NCBI RefSeq assembly: GCF_963664135.1
Contig: NZ_OY760905.1
Location: 2,940,736 to 3,004,735, forward strand
DNA from: an uncultured Acetobacterium sp.
GTDB lineage: Bacteria; Bacillota; Clostridia; Eubacteriales; Eubacteriaceae
DNA: 64,000 bases
Direction: 5' to 3'
Shown here: positions 28,078 through 36,806 of the stretch, piece by piece
Numbering within the stretch: position 1 is the first letter of the stretch
How the letters are laid out: each line of letters starts with the position of its first letter
Position numbers and translations under genes: made by a program
Notes under the pieces: model-generated
What the model was told of the DNA's origin: nothing
Seen by the model: the letters and a program-made list of their open reading frames with translations, nothing else
Databases searched by the model: none

Positions 28078-28626
28078 ATGGATGCAAATGATCGAACAAA
28101 AGAACGGTTGGCAAAAGGGATCAAAGCGATAATGGTTAATAAAGCTTTAGATAAGATAACCGTAAAGGAAATAGTAGATCAAAGTGAGCTAACCAGACAA
28201 ACTTTTTATCGCTATTTTCAGGATAAATACGATCTGGTTAACTGGTACTTTGATAAGTTGGCACAGCAATCCATCAAACAAATGGGCGTCAGCTTAACCC
28301 TGGAAGAGGGCTTGACACAAAAATTTGCATTTGTCCGGGCAGAAAAAGATTTTTTTACAGCGGCATTTAAATCAAGTGATTGCAATTCAATTTATGATTA
28401 CGACTTAAAATTAATTACGGATTATTATACCAATCGGATTATCCAAAAAACTGGGAAACCATTGGATTCGGATGACAAATTCTTATTGGATATGTATTGT
28501 CAAGGATCAATGGATATGACATTCAAGTGGGTAACTGAGGGAATGATTATGGAACCGGAAGAATTTGCCAAGTTGTTAATTGATGCGATACCTGAAAAAC
28601 TCAAACATTATTTGTTGTTTTTGTAG
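28078..28626 (+). CDS. TetR-family transcriptional regulator
   Basis: 182 residues. The N-terminal HTH is typical of TetR proteins (ITVKEIVDQSELTRQTFYRYFQDKYDL, residues about 22-48). The C-terminal ligand-binding half resembles the DhaS-like subgroup with SIYDYDLKLITDYYTNRI. A GAGGG site precedes the ATG. It is cotranscriptional in direction with the alcohol dehydrogenase gene 240 bases downstream but separated from it by a terminator; an 11-bp inverted repeat in that gap is a candidate operator. The ligand is unknown. Confidence 0.88.
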   Translation: MDANDRTKERLAKGIKAIMVNKALDKITVKEIVDQSELTRQTFYRYFQDKYDLVNWYFDKLAQQSIKQMGVSLTLEEGLTQKFAFVRAEKDFFTAAFKSSDCNSIYDYDLKLITDYYTNRIIQKTGKPLDSDDKFLLDMYCQGSMDMTFKWVTEGMIMEPEEFAKLLIDAIPEKLKHYLLFL

Positions 28627-28655
28627 TATTCAAATAACAATTATTTTAAATAAGT

Positions 28656-28726
28656 AGCCAACTTTTAACTGATTATATTCGAGAAGGATAAATGCAATCA
28701 GCTAAAAGTTGGCTTTGAAGTTTTTT
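28656..28726 (+). terminator. Long hairpin terminator after tetR gene
   Basis: Arms at 28656-28674 and 28696-28714 are complementary except for one position, with TTTTTT at 28721-28726. Confidence 0.75.
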
Positions 28727-28731
28727 GCTTT

Positions 28732-28765
28732 CAAAAGTTACACTTAGGCAGAGTTGTAACTTTTG
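28732..28765. promoter_or_regulatory. Perfect 11-bp inverted repeat upstream of alcohol dehydrogenase
   Basis: CAAAAGTTACA (28732-28742) and TGTAACTTTTG (28755-28765) are exact complements around a 12-base spacer. It sits about 105 bases before the dehydrogenase ATG, after the tetR terminator, so an operator is more likely than a second terminator. Confidence 0.5.
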
Positions 28766-28868
28766 TGACAGTTCAAGGGCGGTGTCAATTGAATCATGAC
28801 GATAATTTGATAAAATTAAAACCATAAATGCAACTGTTTACAGTTGCTGAAATTTTGGAGGTACTCTA

Positions 28869-30017
28869 ATGGCAAGAACCTATTATTTTCCACCAGTAGT
28901 AATTATGGAACCCGGTGCAATTGAATTGATTGCTCCTGAAATTAAACGAATGAACGTGAAAAAAGCCCTTGTTGTAACTGATAAAGTTCTTATCGAAGCA
29001 GGAATTGTTCAAGACGTATTAAATGTTTTGGATAATGCCGGAGTGGCATATTCAATATTCTCGGATGTTAAACCAAACCCAACGGTAACGAATGTCAATG
29101 CCGGACTGCAGGTTTTGTTAGATAATGAATGTGATTTTGTCGTTAGTATTGGTGGCGGTTCGCCTCAGGATACGGCCAAAGGGATCGCGATTCTGGCAAC
29201 CAATCCAGGAGATCTTCGGGATTATGAAGGAGTCGGGAAAACAGCTAATAAATCACTGCCAATCGTGGCGATAAATACGACCGCCGGAACTGCCAGTGAA
29301 GCAACCATCAATTATGTCATTACGGACGAAGATCGCAAACTAAAAATGGTTATTGTCGATCCCAATTGTTTAGCAACAGTTGCCGTGAATGATCCTAATT
29401 TAATGATAAAAATGCCGAAATCACTAACCGCAGCAACGGGTATGGATGCCCTTACCCATGCAGTTGAAGGCTATACTTCATCAGGATTATCGCGATTTAC
29501 GGATCTTTTTAATTTAGAAGCCATCAAAGCAATTTCTGGTAGTTTGAGACAAGCAGTTGCCAATGGTGAGGATGTCGATGCCCGGGATGATATGGCTTAT
29601 GGACAGTTTGTAACTGGCATGGGCTTCTCAAACGGTGGATTAGGTATCGTTCACTCAATGGCTCACCAATTAGGTGGATTCTATGACCTGCCTCATGGTG
29701 TTTGCAATGCCATCCTGTTACCCCACGTTGTCGCCTTTAATGCTGACGCCGTTGGCGATCGCTTAAAAGCCGTTGCAGAAGCAATGGGTGTTGATGTTGC
29801 TCATAAAAGCCAGGCAGAAATCAACGAGCTGGCGATTGAAGCGATTAAAACCCTGTCTGAAGATGTTGGCATTCCTTCGGGATTAGCAGAAATTGGTGTC
29901 AAAGAAGCAGACTTCGGCGAACTAGCGGATCTGGCTTTGGCAGATATTTGCACCGGTGGAAATCCCAAATGCCCAACTAAAGAGGATGTAATTGCTATTT
30001 ATAAGGCGGCTTTCTAA
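28869..30017 (+). CDS. Iron-containing (group III) alcohol dehydrogenase
   Basis: 382 residues, the usual length. Metal ligands are Asp193 and His197 (GMDALTHAVEGY), His262 (VHSMAHQLGGFY) and His276 (DLPHGVCNA). The NAD-binding GGGSPQDTAKG is at about residues 96-105. It catalyses reversible reduction of an aldehyde to an alcohol with NAD(P)H; ethanol, butanol, 1,3-propanediol or lactaldehyde enzymes all belong here and cannot be told apart by eye. The gene stands alone with a GGAGG site, after an inverted-repeat operator candidate and a tetR gene. The PocR-domain sensor gene downstream could hint at a diol-related pathway (inference). Confidence 0.93.
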   Translation: MARTYYFPPVVIMEPGAIELIAPEIKRMNVKKALVVTDKVLIEAGIVQDVLNVLDNAGVAYSIFSDVKPNPTVTNVNAGLQVLLDNECDFVVSIGGGSPQDTAKGIAILATNPGDLRDYEGVGKTANKSLPIVAINTTAGTASEATINYVITDEDRKLKMVIVDPNCLATVAVNDPNLMIKMPKSLTAATGMDALTHAVEGYTSSGLSRFTDLFNLEAIKAISGSLRQAVANGEDVDARDDMAYGQFVTGMGFSNGGLGIVHSMAHQLGGFYDLPHGVCNAILLPHVVAFNADAVGDRLKAVAEAMGVDVAHKSQAEINELAIEAIKTLSEDVGIPSGLAEIGVKEADFGELADLALADICTGGNPKCPTKEDVIAIYKAAF

Positions 30018-30337
30018 AAAAGCAATCCAATAATCGAACTTGCCATAGAAGCTTAAACTAGTTGTTTAGGAAGCCATCACGGTTGCCTAAGTTGGTTTGG
30101 TCGGATGGTATAAATAATTATAGTATTTTAAGGGATTTGTCCTGTATGGGATAAATCCCTTTTATTTATTTACACTGAGAAGTATCAATGATAAAGCTCA
30201 GTAAATGCTCATAGATTTCAAAATAATTGCAATTAATATGAAATTTTATCCATAGATCATAAATTTTTTTCAAATATTGGGGTATATTAATTGACAGTGT
30301 TATAAAATAAAAACCATTTAAAAAGAGGGGATGACAT
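30018..30337. other. Intergenic region, 320 bases
   Basis: It holds a TTAGG/CCTAA dyad around 30067-30100, the terminator at 30130-30166, and AT-rich promoter sequence before the sensor gene. No small gene recognised. Confidence 0.5.
30130..30166 (+). terminator. Hairpin terminator after alcohol dehydrogenase
   Basis: AAGGGATTT (30130-30138) pairs with AAATCCCTT (30153-30161) and is followed by T-rich sequence. Confidence 0.65.
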
Positions 30338-32146
30338 ATGAATGACAGTTTTTACAAATCCGTAGTTGAACACTCCCCAGTAGGGTATGCTTATCATAAA
30401 ATTATCTGTGATCAAGCAGGAAATCCTTGCGATTATGAATTTCTGGAAATCAATAGGGCTTTTGAAAAATTGACGGGGCTCATTGGCACCGAAATAATCG
30501 GGAAGCGAATAACTGAGGTACTTCCGGAAATCGTAAATGATGAATTTAATTGGATTGCATTTTATGGGGACGTTGCTTTAAACGGTGGTGAAAAAGAATT
30601 TGAACAGTATACGGCAGCTTTGAATATTTGGTGTCGGGTGACCGTATATACTCAAGAGCCGGGCTTTTTTACAACTAATTTTGTTGATATTTCTAAAGAG
30701 AAGATGCAGTTAGAGGAGTTGAATAATTTCTTTGAACTAAACTTGGACTTGTTATGTATTGCTGATACCGAGGGAAATTTCGTAAAGACAAATAAGTCTT
30801 GGGAGGATATTCTGGGCTATACTTGTGAAGAGTTGATCAAAAAAAAATATCTTGATTTTGTACATCCTGATGATCTCCAAGCTACCCGAGAAGTCATGGC
30901 CAGGCTTAATGAACAGAATCCCGTGGTCAATTTTATCAATCGATACCGAGCCAAAGATGGAACGTATCACTGGATCGAATGGAGTTCACGGCCGCAGGGA
31001 AAGTTTGTCTATGCCGCAGCACGGGATATCACTGATCGAAAAAAATTGGAACAGCGATTGGAAAAACGGATGTTGGAGTTAACCAGGCCGCTGGAAGATG
31101 CGGGTAATATTGATTTTACCGAATTAATCGATCTGGATGACATTCAAAAATTGCAGGATGAGTTTTCAGACGCAACCGGTGTCGCTTCGGTGATCACCTT
31201 TACTGATGGAACGCCCATAACAAGAACCTCAAATTTTACCAGACTTTGCGAGAATATTATTCGAAAGACCGAAAAAGGCCGTGAAAACTGTTATAAATCG
31301 GACGCCGACATTGGTGCATATTCAGCTGATGGACCCATCATAAAAACCTGTTTAAGCGGGGGATTGTGGGATGCCGGAGCGGCCATTACGGTTGGCGGCA
31401 AACATGTTGCAAATTGGCTGATTGGCCAGGTAAGGGATGAAAATCTAAAAGACGAACAATTGGTCGCCTATGCCCGGGAGATTGGTACAGATGAGGCGGA
31501 AGCATTAATGGCATTTAGGGAAGTTCCGGAAATGTCCTTCTGGAGATTTGAAAAAATAGCAAAGTTGCTTTATACAATTGCCAATCAATTGTCGAATTTA
31601 GCTTTTCAAAATATCCTGCAAGCGCGTTTTATTAATGAAAAACGGCGGATCGAGAAGGAAATTCTGTACCTCAGTTATCATGATTATTTAACGGGACTTT
31701 ATAATCGCAGGTATTATGAGCAGGAATTGATTCGTCTGGATAAGAAAGAAAATTTGCCATTAACCCTTTTATTGGGAGATGTGAATGGCTTGAAACTGAT
31801 CAATGATACGCTGGGACATCTGCTGGGGGATGAGTTGCTGATCAAGACGGCCAGGATTATTAATCAGGTGTGCCGAAAAGATGATGTTGTCGCCAGGCTT
31901 GGTGGCGATGAGTTTATTGTGATTTTACCTAAAACAGAGGGTTCAAAGATTACTGAAATCATCGAAAAAATCAGGAAACTGACCTCGGAGGAAAAAGTTG
32001 GTGGCATGGATGTTTCCATTTCGTTTGGACACGAAACAAAGAAGAATGAAGAAGAAGACATTGAAGAAATTTTTAAACGGGCCGAAGATGACATGTATCG
32101 CCACAAGCAATACCAAAGTGCCGCAATGAGAATTAGACAAAAATAG
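30338..32146 (+). CDS. PAS-PAS-PocR-GGDEF diguanylate cyclase sensor
   Basis: 602 residues, no membrane helix. PAS domains lie at about residues 5-115 and 130-245 (NDSFYKSVVEHSPVGYAYHK; DTEGNFVKTNKSWEDILGY ... ARDITDRKK). A PocR sensory domain lies at about 262-425 (DLDDIQKLQDEFSDATGVAS, with Cys in NCYKSD and IKTCLSGG). A GGDEF domain lies at about 445-598 with an intact RLGGDEFIVILPKT active site near residue 524. It would make cyclic di-GMP from two GTP in response to a small cytosolic ligand. PocR domains are known from regulators sensing 1,2- or 1,3-propanediol. An AGAGGGG site precedes the ATG. Confidence 0.9.
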   Translation: MNDSFYKSVVEHSPVGYAYHKIICDQAGNPCDYEFLEINRAFEKLTGLIGTEIIGKRITEVLPEIVNDEFNWIAFYGDVALNGGEKEFEQYTAALNIWCRVTVYTQEPGFFTTNFVDISKEKMQLEELNNFFELNLDLLCIADTEGNFVKTNKSWEDILGYTCEELIKKKYLDFVHPDDLQATREVMARLNEQNPVVNFINRYRAKDGTYHWIEWSSRPQGKFVYAAARDITDRKKLEQRLEKRMLELTRPLEDAGNIDFTELIDLDDIQKLQDEFSDATGVASVITFTDGTPITRTSNFTRLCENIIRKTEKGRENCYKSDADIGAYSADGPIIKTCLSGGLWDAGAAITVGGKHVANWLIGQVRDENLKDEQLVAYAREIGTDEAEALMAFREVPEMSFWRFEKIAKLLYTIANQLSNLAFQNILQARFINEKRRIEKEILYLSYHDYLTGLYNRRYYEQELIRLDKKENLPLTLLLGDVNGLKLINDTLGHLLGDELLIKTARIINQVCRKDDVVARLGGDEFIVILPKTEGSKITEIIEKIRKLTSEEKVGGMDVSISFGHETKKNEEEDIEEIFKRAEDDMYRHKQYQSAAMRIRQK

Positions 32147-32147
32147 T

Positions 32148-32173
32148 AAACCCACCGCGAAAACGGTGGGTTT
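32148..32173. terminator. Hairpin after the diguanylate cyclase gene
   Basis: AAACCCACCG (32148-32157) pairs perfectly with CGGTGGGTTT (32164-32173) directly after the stop. The T-run is short, so it is a weak terminator at best. Confidence 0.5.
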
Positions 32174-32261
32174 ACTTGATTGATTAATGATTATATCGTC
32201 ATTGATTAGACTGTCGAAGTTATTAAGATAAGGTAATGTTAATGTTTGGTGGTGAGATTTC

Positions 32262-32293
32262 ATCAACCGGTGTTTAGCTTAACACCGGTTGAT
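32262..32293. terminator. Perfect 13-bp hairpin at the end of the deacetylase gene
   Basis: ATCAACCGGTGTT (32262-32274) and AACACCGGTTGAT (32281-32293) are exact complements one base from the deacetylase stop on the minus strand. It lacks a U-tract, so it may be a processed 3' end. Confidence 0.5.
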
Positions 32294-32294
32294 A

Positions 32295-33227
32295 TTAAAC
32301 TTCTAATTGGCGAGGGTAAGTATAATCACTTTCCATGGGTAAAAAGGTGTAACCTTCAGATTGCAGGGTCTCAATAATTGTGGGGATGGCTGCTCGTGTT
32401 TCTGGTTTGAGTTCAGCATGACATAAAACGACCGAAACATCGTGACTGCGGCAACCGGCAATAATTGTCTGAGCAACGACATCCTTCAGCGGAGGATCCG
32501 AACTACCATCGCCGGAAGAAACATTCCAGTCACTGTAATTCCATCCTCGTTTTACAATCCCTTGAACACAGGTTTCGTTGGCGTTTGAAGAACCACCCGG
32601 GAAGCGAAAAACGTGGCTGGTTTCGGTTTGACCGGTTACTTGTTTTTGATATTGATCCAGTGCATCAACGTCAGCATAAAATGCCTCGGGATTGTTATAA
32701 AGACTATAATCGTGACTGCTGGTATGATTAGCCAGGGTATTTCCGTCGGCAACAATTCGTCGATACATGGCTTTAGCATTCTCGCCATCGTGCAGAGTTG
32801 TAAAGAAGGTGGCCTTGGCATCATATTCATTGAGTATATCCAGAACCTCCCCAGTGTGTTCAGTGGGACCATCATCAAAGGTTAGAAAGACAACCTTGAT
32901 TCCATCAGTGTCACCGCTTCGAAGGCGTGATTTGATCGTTTCTAAAGGATCGGTATTTTTGGGGGATGTGGCAGTAGCGTTTGCTTCTTGCTTGATGTTA
33001 GTAGTGGTGGGGTTGTTTGCAGCTTTAGGGGTGTTGTTTTCAGTCGAATTTGATGACGAAGACGTTTGCACGGCCAGTCTCTGGGCATTAAAAACTTCAA
33101 CCATTTTTGTCATCAAAAAAAACAATGACATGGTAATCATAATAATGAGAATAAGGCTCATAAAAGAGAATGTTATGAAACGCGGTAAATTCTTTATTTT
33201 TACTTTTGGAGTCGACTTTTTTCTCAT
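32295..33227 (-). CDS. Membrane-anchored polysaccharide deacetylase (NodB family)
   Basis: 310 residues from the ATG at 33227, which has GAGG 6 bases upstream. The short basic N-terminus and helix at residues 17-39 anchor the protein, and a Ser/Thr/Asn-rich linker (about 52-95) spans the wall. The NodB domain shows motif 1 TFDDGP at 116-121, the metal-binding HTSSH, FRFPGG, and VVLCHAE near the end. It removes acetyl groups from peptidoglycan or another surface polysaccharide, often giving lysozyme resistance. A longer start at 33281 lacks a ribosome site. Confidence 0.9.
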   Translation of the reverse strand: MRKKSTPKVKIKNLPRFITFSFMSLILIIMITMSLFFLMTKMVEVFNAQRLAVQTSSSSNSTENNTPKAANNPTTTNIKQEANATATSPKNTDPLETIKSRLRSGDTDGIKVVFLTFDDGPTEHTGEVLDILNEYDAKATFFTTLHDGENAKAMYRRIVADGNTLANHTSSHDYSLYNNPEAFYADVDALDQYQKQVTGQTETSHVFRFPGGSSNANETCVQGIVKRGWNYSDWNVSSGDGSSDPPLKDVVAQTIIAGCRSHDVSVVLCHAELKPETRAAIPTIIETLQSEGYTFLPMESDYTYPRQLEV

Positions 33228-33455
33228 TTTTACCTCGGATTCTTTATCGCACACAAAGCTGTCGGACAACAACTTCTGCAAAGATTAACTGTTTTTATTG
33301 TAGCAGAAAATAAACCAGATGTGTAAATAATTTCGATTATTTTTGAAAAAAATTGGTAAAACAACAGAAGTTTTTTTGAATACGATTGAGTGACAGCCCA
33401 GGGTTGAATTTAAGCAGATCTTATGTTAGGCTATTCTTATTTAAGGAGAAAGCCT

Positions 33456-34373
33456 GTGGACATTATAATAGTGATTAGTCAGATGCTGGAGTTATTTCTG
33501 ATTCTGACATTAGGATATATTTCAGCAAAAGGAAAGATTGTCAGCCCCAAGTTCGGAACACAACTCTCGAATTTTATTTTAAGTATTACCCTTCCCTGTA
33601 TGATGATTGCTTCAGTGGCAACGATGCCAGATGATACAAATAAAAATGATGTACTACTAATGTTTGTCATTGCGATTCTTTTTTATGTAGTCATGCCCGT
33701 TGTGGCCTATGGTATTACGAGAATACTGCTGGTAAAAAAAGAAGAGCGCAATTTATACATGTATATGACCATCTGGTCCAATGTCGGATTTATGGGTTTT
33801 CCGGTGATTGCATCGATCTTTGGAGAAGGTGCTATTTTTTATGCTACCATTTTTAATCTTATTTTCAATGTAAGTAACTTTACCCTTGGGATCATGCTGA
33901 TGTCAAGCGAAGGAAAAAAAGCCCTGAACCTCAAGAAGTTCCTCTCTCCGGGAATGATTGCTTCAATTGTTGCTGTGATAATGTTTGCTGCCAATCTTCG
34001 GCTGCCAGAAATTCTGAATGCAACCTTAAAAACTGTTGGTAGCACCACCACCACCCTGGCCATGATTGTTATTGGGATTGCTTTATCCAACATTCCCATC
34101 AAGAGTGTCTTTACTGAGATTAGACTATATCCATATGTTATTATTAAACAGATTCTGCTGCCATTATTTGCTTGGGAGATTTTAAAAAATATCATCACAA
34201 ACCCATATTTGCTGGGAATTGTAATTGTCATTATTGCGATGCCGGTGGGGACCTCCTCGGTATTGTTCGCAAATCGATATGAAAATAATGTTTCGCTTGC
34301 CACTAAAGGTGTTTTTATTACGACTCTGGCTTCGGTATTAACGATCCCGATTATCAGTTATCTGTTGCTCTAA
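33456..34373 (+). CDS. AEC-family (auxin efflux carrier-like) transporter
   Basis: 305 residues with about ten hydrophobic helices along the whole length. The start is GTG at 33456, with AAGGAG 7 bases upstream, giving MDIIIVISQMLELFL. Conserved features of the family include LGYISAKGK, a NFILSITLPCMMIAS helix and the C-terminal AMPVGTSSVLFANRY. Bacterial AEC members carry malate, malonate or other organic acids; the substrate here cannot be told. It stands alone, followed by the DUF2284 gene. Confidence 0.85.
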   Translation: MDIIIVISQMLELFLILTLGYISAKGKIVSPKFGTQLSNFILSITLPCMMIASVATMPDDTNKNDVLLMFVIAILFYVVMPVVAYGITRILLVKKEERNLYMYMTIWSNVGFMGFPVIASIFGEGAIFYATIFNLIFNVSNFTLGIMLMSSEGKKALNLKKFLSPGMIASIVAVIMFAANLRLPEILNATLKTVGSTTTTLAMIVIGIALSNIPIKSVFTEIRLYPYVIIKQILLPLFAWEILKNIITNPYLLGIVIVIIAMPVGTSSVLFANRYENNVSLATKGVFITTLASVLTIPIISYLLL

Positions 34374-34564
34374 CCATGACTAAATTATAATAAGAAGTCA
34401 GTGACTAATAAATGATGAACGGAAGCACACAAATTTGTTTGTACAAGATCGATTTAAAGGTATTTTTAAAATATAATGTATTTTCTGAAAAGTTGTGCTA
34501 AAATGATTTACAATTTAGTGGGAACTAAAAAATCATTCCCCACAGTAAGGCGGAGAAAGTAACA

Positions 34565-35104
34565 ATGATCGAAATAACAGAAGTTTTGGATTTGGCAAAT
34601 GGAAGTGGATTTACAAGAGCGGCGAAACTCGATGTATCTTCCATTGAATTAAACCCGGAAGTTAGAAAAATGTGTGCCGATAACAAGTGTCAAATTTATG
34701 ATACAAATTGGGCATGCCCTCCGGGATGTGGAACATTGGACGAATGTGGAGCGAAGGTAAAAAACTATAAATACGGTGTAATTCTACAAACTACCGGCGA
34801 ATTGGAAGATAGTTTTGATTTTGAAGGCATGGAAGAAACCAAGAAAAAACATAATGCCAGCTTCGATCGGTTGGTCAATGCATTAGCTGAGAAAGAAGTC
34901 GATATGCTGCCATTGGGGGATGGGTGTTGTTCCCTATGTAAAAAATGTAGTTATCCGGATGAACCATGTCGATTTCCAGATAAGGCATTTTCATCAATGG
35001 AAGCATTTGGGATTCTGGTCAGCGACCTGTGTAAAGTGAATGATATTGATTATTATTATGGACCCAATACCCTTACCTATGTTGGCTGTGTTTTATTTAA
35101 TTAA
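34565..35104 (+). CDS. DUF2284 putative metal-binding protein
   Basis: 179 residues, soluble, rich in Cys: MCADNKCQIYDTNWACPPGCGTLDEC in the first half and DGCCSLCKKCSYPDEPCRFP in the second. These clusters match the DUF2284 family (predicted metal- or Fe-S-binding), common in anaerobes and often near corrinoid methyltransferase genes. Spacing suggests two Fe-S or Zn sites. A GGCGGAG site lies 11 bases before the ATG. It is encoded 410 bases before an orphan UroD-type methyltransferase, from which it is separated by a terminator and a new promoter. No biochemical role is established. Confidence 0.8.
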   Translation: MIEITEVLDLANGSGFTRAAKLDVSSIELNPEVRKMCADNKCQIYDTNWACPPGCGTLDECGAKVKNYKYGVILQTTGELEDSFDFEGMEETKKKHNASFDRLVNALAEKEVDMLPLGDGCCSLCKKCSYPDEPCRFPDKAFSSMEAFGILVSDLCKVNDIDYYYGPNTLTYVGCVLFN

Positions 35105-35152
35105 ATAGACTGGCGGCGACAGTTACCCGCAAAGATCAGCTAAACTGCAGTG

Positions 35153-35206
35153 GCCGCCCCTTCTGATAATGGATTTTTCAATCTGTTTTGAGAAGGGGCG
35201 GCTATT
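35153..35206 (+). terminator. Hairpin terminator after the DUF2284 gene
   Basis: GCCGCCCCTTCT (35153-35164) pairs exactly with AGAAGGGGCGGC (35191-35202) around a 26-base loop, then TATTTA. Confidence 0.65.
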
Positions 35207-35315
35207 TATGTATGACAGAAATAAGTTTTGAAGGTCAATTTGGTGAGAATCAGTTTGTTAGATAAAAGATTTCATTTTGATAATTAGTAAAAATGCATTA
35301 TTTTATAAATAATGG

Positions 35316-35344
35316 TTGACATAAACATTAAATTGATTTAAAAT
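35316..35344 (+). promoter_or_regulatory. Promoter of the orphan methyltransferase gene
   Basis: TTGACA (35316-35321), a 17-base spacer and TAAAAT (35339-35344). The predicted transcript begins near 35351, leaving a long untranslated leader. Confidence 0.65.
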
Positions 35345-35512
35345 TTGTCTATGCCAAAGATAGAAAAAGCAGGGGCTTATCGATTAAGGGCGACCAGTTT
35401 GGATGGTAAATTTGTAATCGCTGACATCTTATAAAAAAGCTGTGCTCGTCTTAATAATAAAGCTCATGGCACTTTCGAAATTACCTAAATATAACAACAA
35501 GGAGGTATTACC

Positions 35513-36490
35513 GTGTTAACAAAAAGACAGAATGTGTTGGAAACAATCAGAGGTGGAAATCCGGATCGGTTTGTAAAACAATATGAGTTTATGAATATCA
35601 TTATGGAAGCGCCAATTGGAGCCATGTGTGGACCGGGCCAGACAATTAAGAACGGATGGGGGATTACATTCACCTGGCCAGAAGGTCAATTAGGCGGTTT
35701 CCCAATACATGATGATGCCCATAAGGTACTAAAAGATATTACCGATTGGCGAAATCAGGTAAAAGCTCCAGCTGTAGAAACCTCAGATGAAGCTTGGGCG
35801 GCAGCTGTTGCTCATGCAAATGCCATTGATCGCAATGAAGAATTCGCCACTGCTTTTGTAGCACCGGGGATTTTTGAAATGACCCATCATCTTATGAGTA
35901 TGGAAGATGCCCTAATGGCACTGTATGAAGAACCGGAAGACATGCATGATCTGATTGATTATCTGGTTGAGTATGAACTGGCTTATGCCAAAGAAATGAT
36001 CAGCCGTCTTCATCCGGATTGTATTTTCCATCATGATGATTGGGGCAGTCAGCGTTCTTCCTTTGTTTCACCAGAAATGTTTGAAGAATTCTTTGTCCCT
36101 GCCTATAAAAAAATCTACGGATTTTACAAAGATAATGGCGTAGAATTGATCGTTCACCATAGTGATTCCTATGCTGCCAACTTGGTTCCCGCTATGATTG
36201 AAATGGGCATCGATATCTGGCAGGGAGTTATGACAACCAACAACGTGCCAGAGCTGATCAAAAAATATGGCGGACAAATTTCCTTTATGGGCGATATCGA
36301 CAGTGGTGTGATTGACTTCCCAGGCTGGACTCCGGAGATCATTTTTGAAAAAACGAAGGAAGCCTGTGAACGTTGTGGAAAATTATACTTTATCCCAGGG
36401 GCAAGTCATGGCTTGAACTTTGGCTGTTTCCCAGGAGTTTATGAATCAAATGACGAAGCCATTGATAAGATGAGCGCGTTGATGTTCTAA
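35513..36490 (+). CDS. UroD-superfamily corrinoid methyltransferase (orphan copy)
   Basis: 325 residues beginning with GTG, GGAGG 7 bases upstream. UroD/MtaA-like TIM barrel with GGNPDRFVKQYEF, APGIFEMTHHLMSMED, FHHDDWGSQ, ELIVHHSDSYAANLVP and YGGQISFMGDIDSG. It is closely similar along its length to the protein at 50995, which sits next to a corrinoid protein, so it probably belongs to the same group of methyltransferases that demethylate O- or N-methyl compounds for acetogenesis. The HxC zinc motif of MtaA is replaced by HHSDS. No corrinoid partner gene is adjacent, so it may share the one at 52084. Substrate unknown. Confidence 0.82.
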   Translation: MLTKRQNVLETIRGGNPDRFVKQYEFMNIIMEAPIGAMCGPGQTIKNGWGITFTWPEGQLGGFPIHDDAHKVLKDITDWRNQVKAPAVETSDEAWAAAVAHANAIDRNEEFATAFVAPGIFEMTHHLMSMEDALMALYEEPEDMHDLIDYLVEYELAYAKEMISRLHPDCIFHHDDWGSQRSSFVSPEMFEEFFVPAYKKIYGFYKDNGVELIVHHSDSYAANLVPAMIEMGIDIWQGVMTTNNVPELIKKYGGQISFMGDIDSGVIDFPGWTPEIIFEKTKEACERCGKLYFIPGASHGLNFGCFPGVYESNDEAIDKMSALMF

Positions 36491-36536
36491 TTTGTAAAAA
36501 ATTAATCATAAATCAGATTATCTAAAACGAGAGAAA

Positions 36537-36581
36537 TTCAAAACCGCGGGAATGTAAATTTCCAGCGGTTTTGAATTTTTT
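36537..36581 (+). terminator. Hairpin terminator after the orphan methyltransferase
   Basis: TTCAAAACCGC (36537-36547) pairs with GCGGTTTTGAA (36565-36575), with an inner GGAA/TTCC stem and TTTTTT following. Confidence 0.75.
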
Positions 36582-36592
36582 GCTTTATTTTT

Positions 36593-36806
36593 TCACTTGA
36601 ATGTTGCAGTAGGAATGCCATTTTCGATGGTTAATGTGATTTCTGAAACGTGTAGAGATCGATATTGGTCCACGCAATACTAATACCAGCAGCGTCAGCA
36701 ACTTTTAAAGTAGTTGATCAGATTTTTCGGTTGTCTTGACGAATAAAAACCCAAAAAAGAGCCAGCAAACAGCAATGGCACCAGTTCCTTTGGGAATTAA
36801 TAATAA
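36593..36806 (-). pseudogene. Decayed gene remnant, broken frames
   Basis: On the minus strand successive frames give protein-like segments: one with a membrane helix (IPKGTGAIAVCWLFFGFLFV then KTTEKSDQLL and a stop), then in the same frame KVADAAGISIAWTNIDLYTF, then after a shift ITLTIENGIPTATFK and a stop at 36593. One nonsense and one frameshift change would reunite them as a C-terminal fragment. I do not recognise the parent family. The rest of the 450-base gap up to the DAHP synthase gene is AT-rich promoter sequence. Confidence 0.4.

Larger units (their letters stand above)
35105..35512. other. Intergenic region, 408 bases
   Basis: It holds the terminator at 35153-35206, the promoter at 35316-35344 and then a leader of about 160 bases before the methyltransferase start. 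The leader contains GGGGCTTATCGATTAAGGG, which does not match a riboswitch I know. Confidence 0.5.

Noticed and set aside
32148..32293. Small RNA gene between two perfect hairpins
   Set aside because: The hairpins lie at the ends of two convergent genes and are more simply explained as their 3' ends.
35345..35512. Cobalamin or cyclic di-GMP riboswitch in the methyltransferase leader
   Set aside because: The leader lacks the conserved B12-box and the GEMM core; kept only as an unexplained leader.
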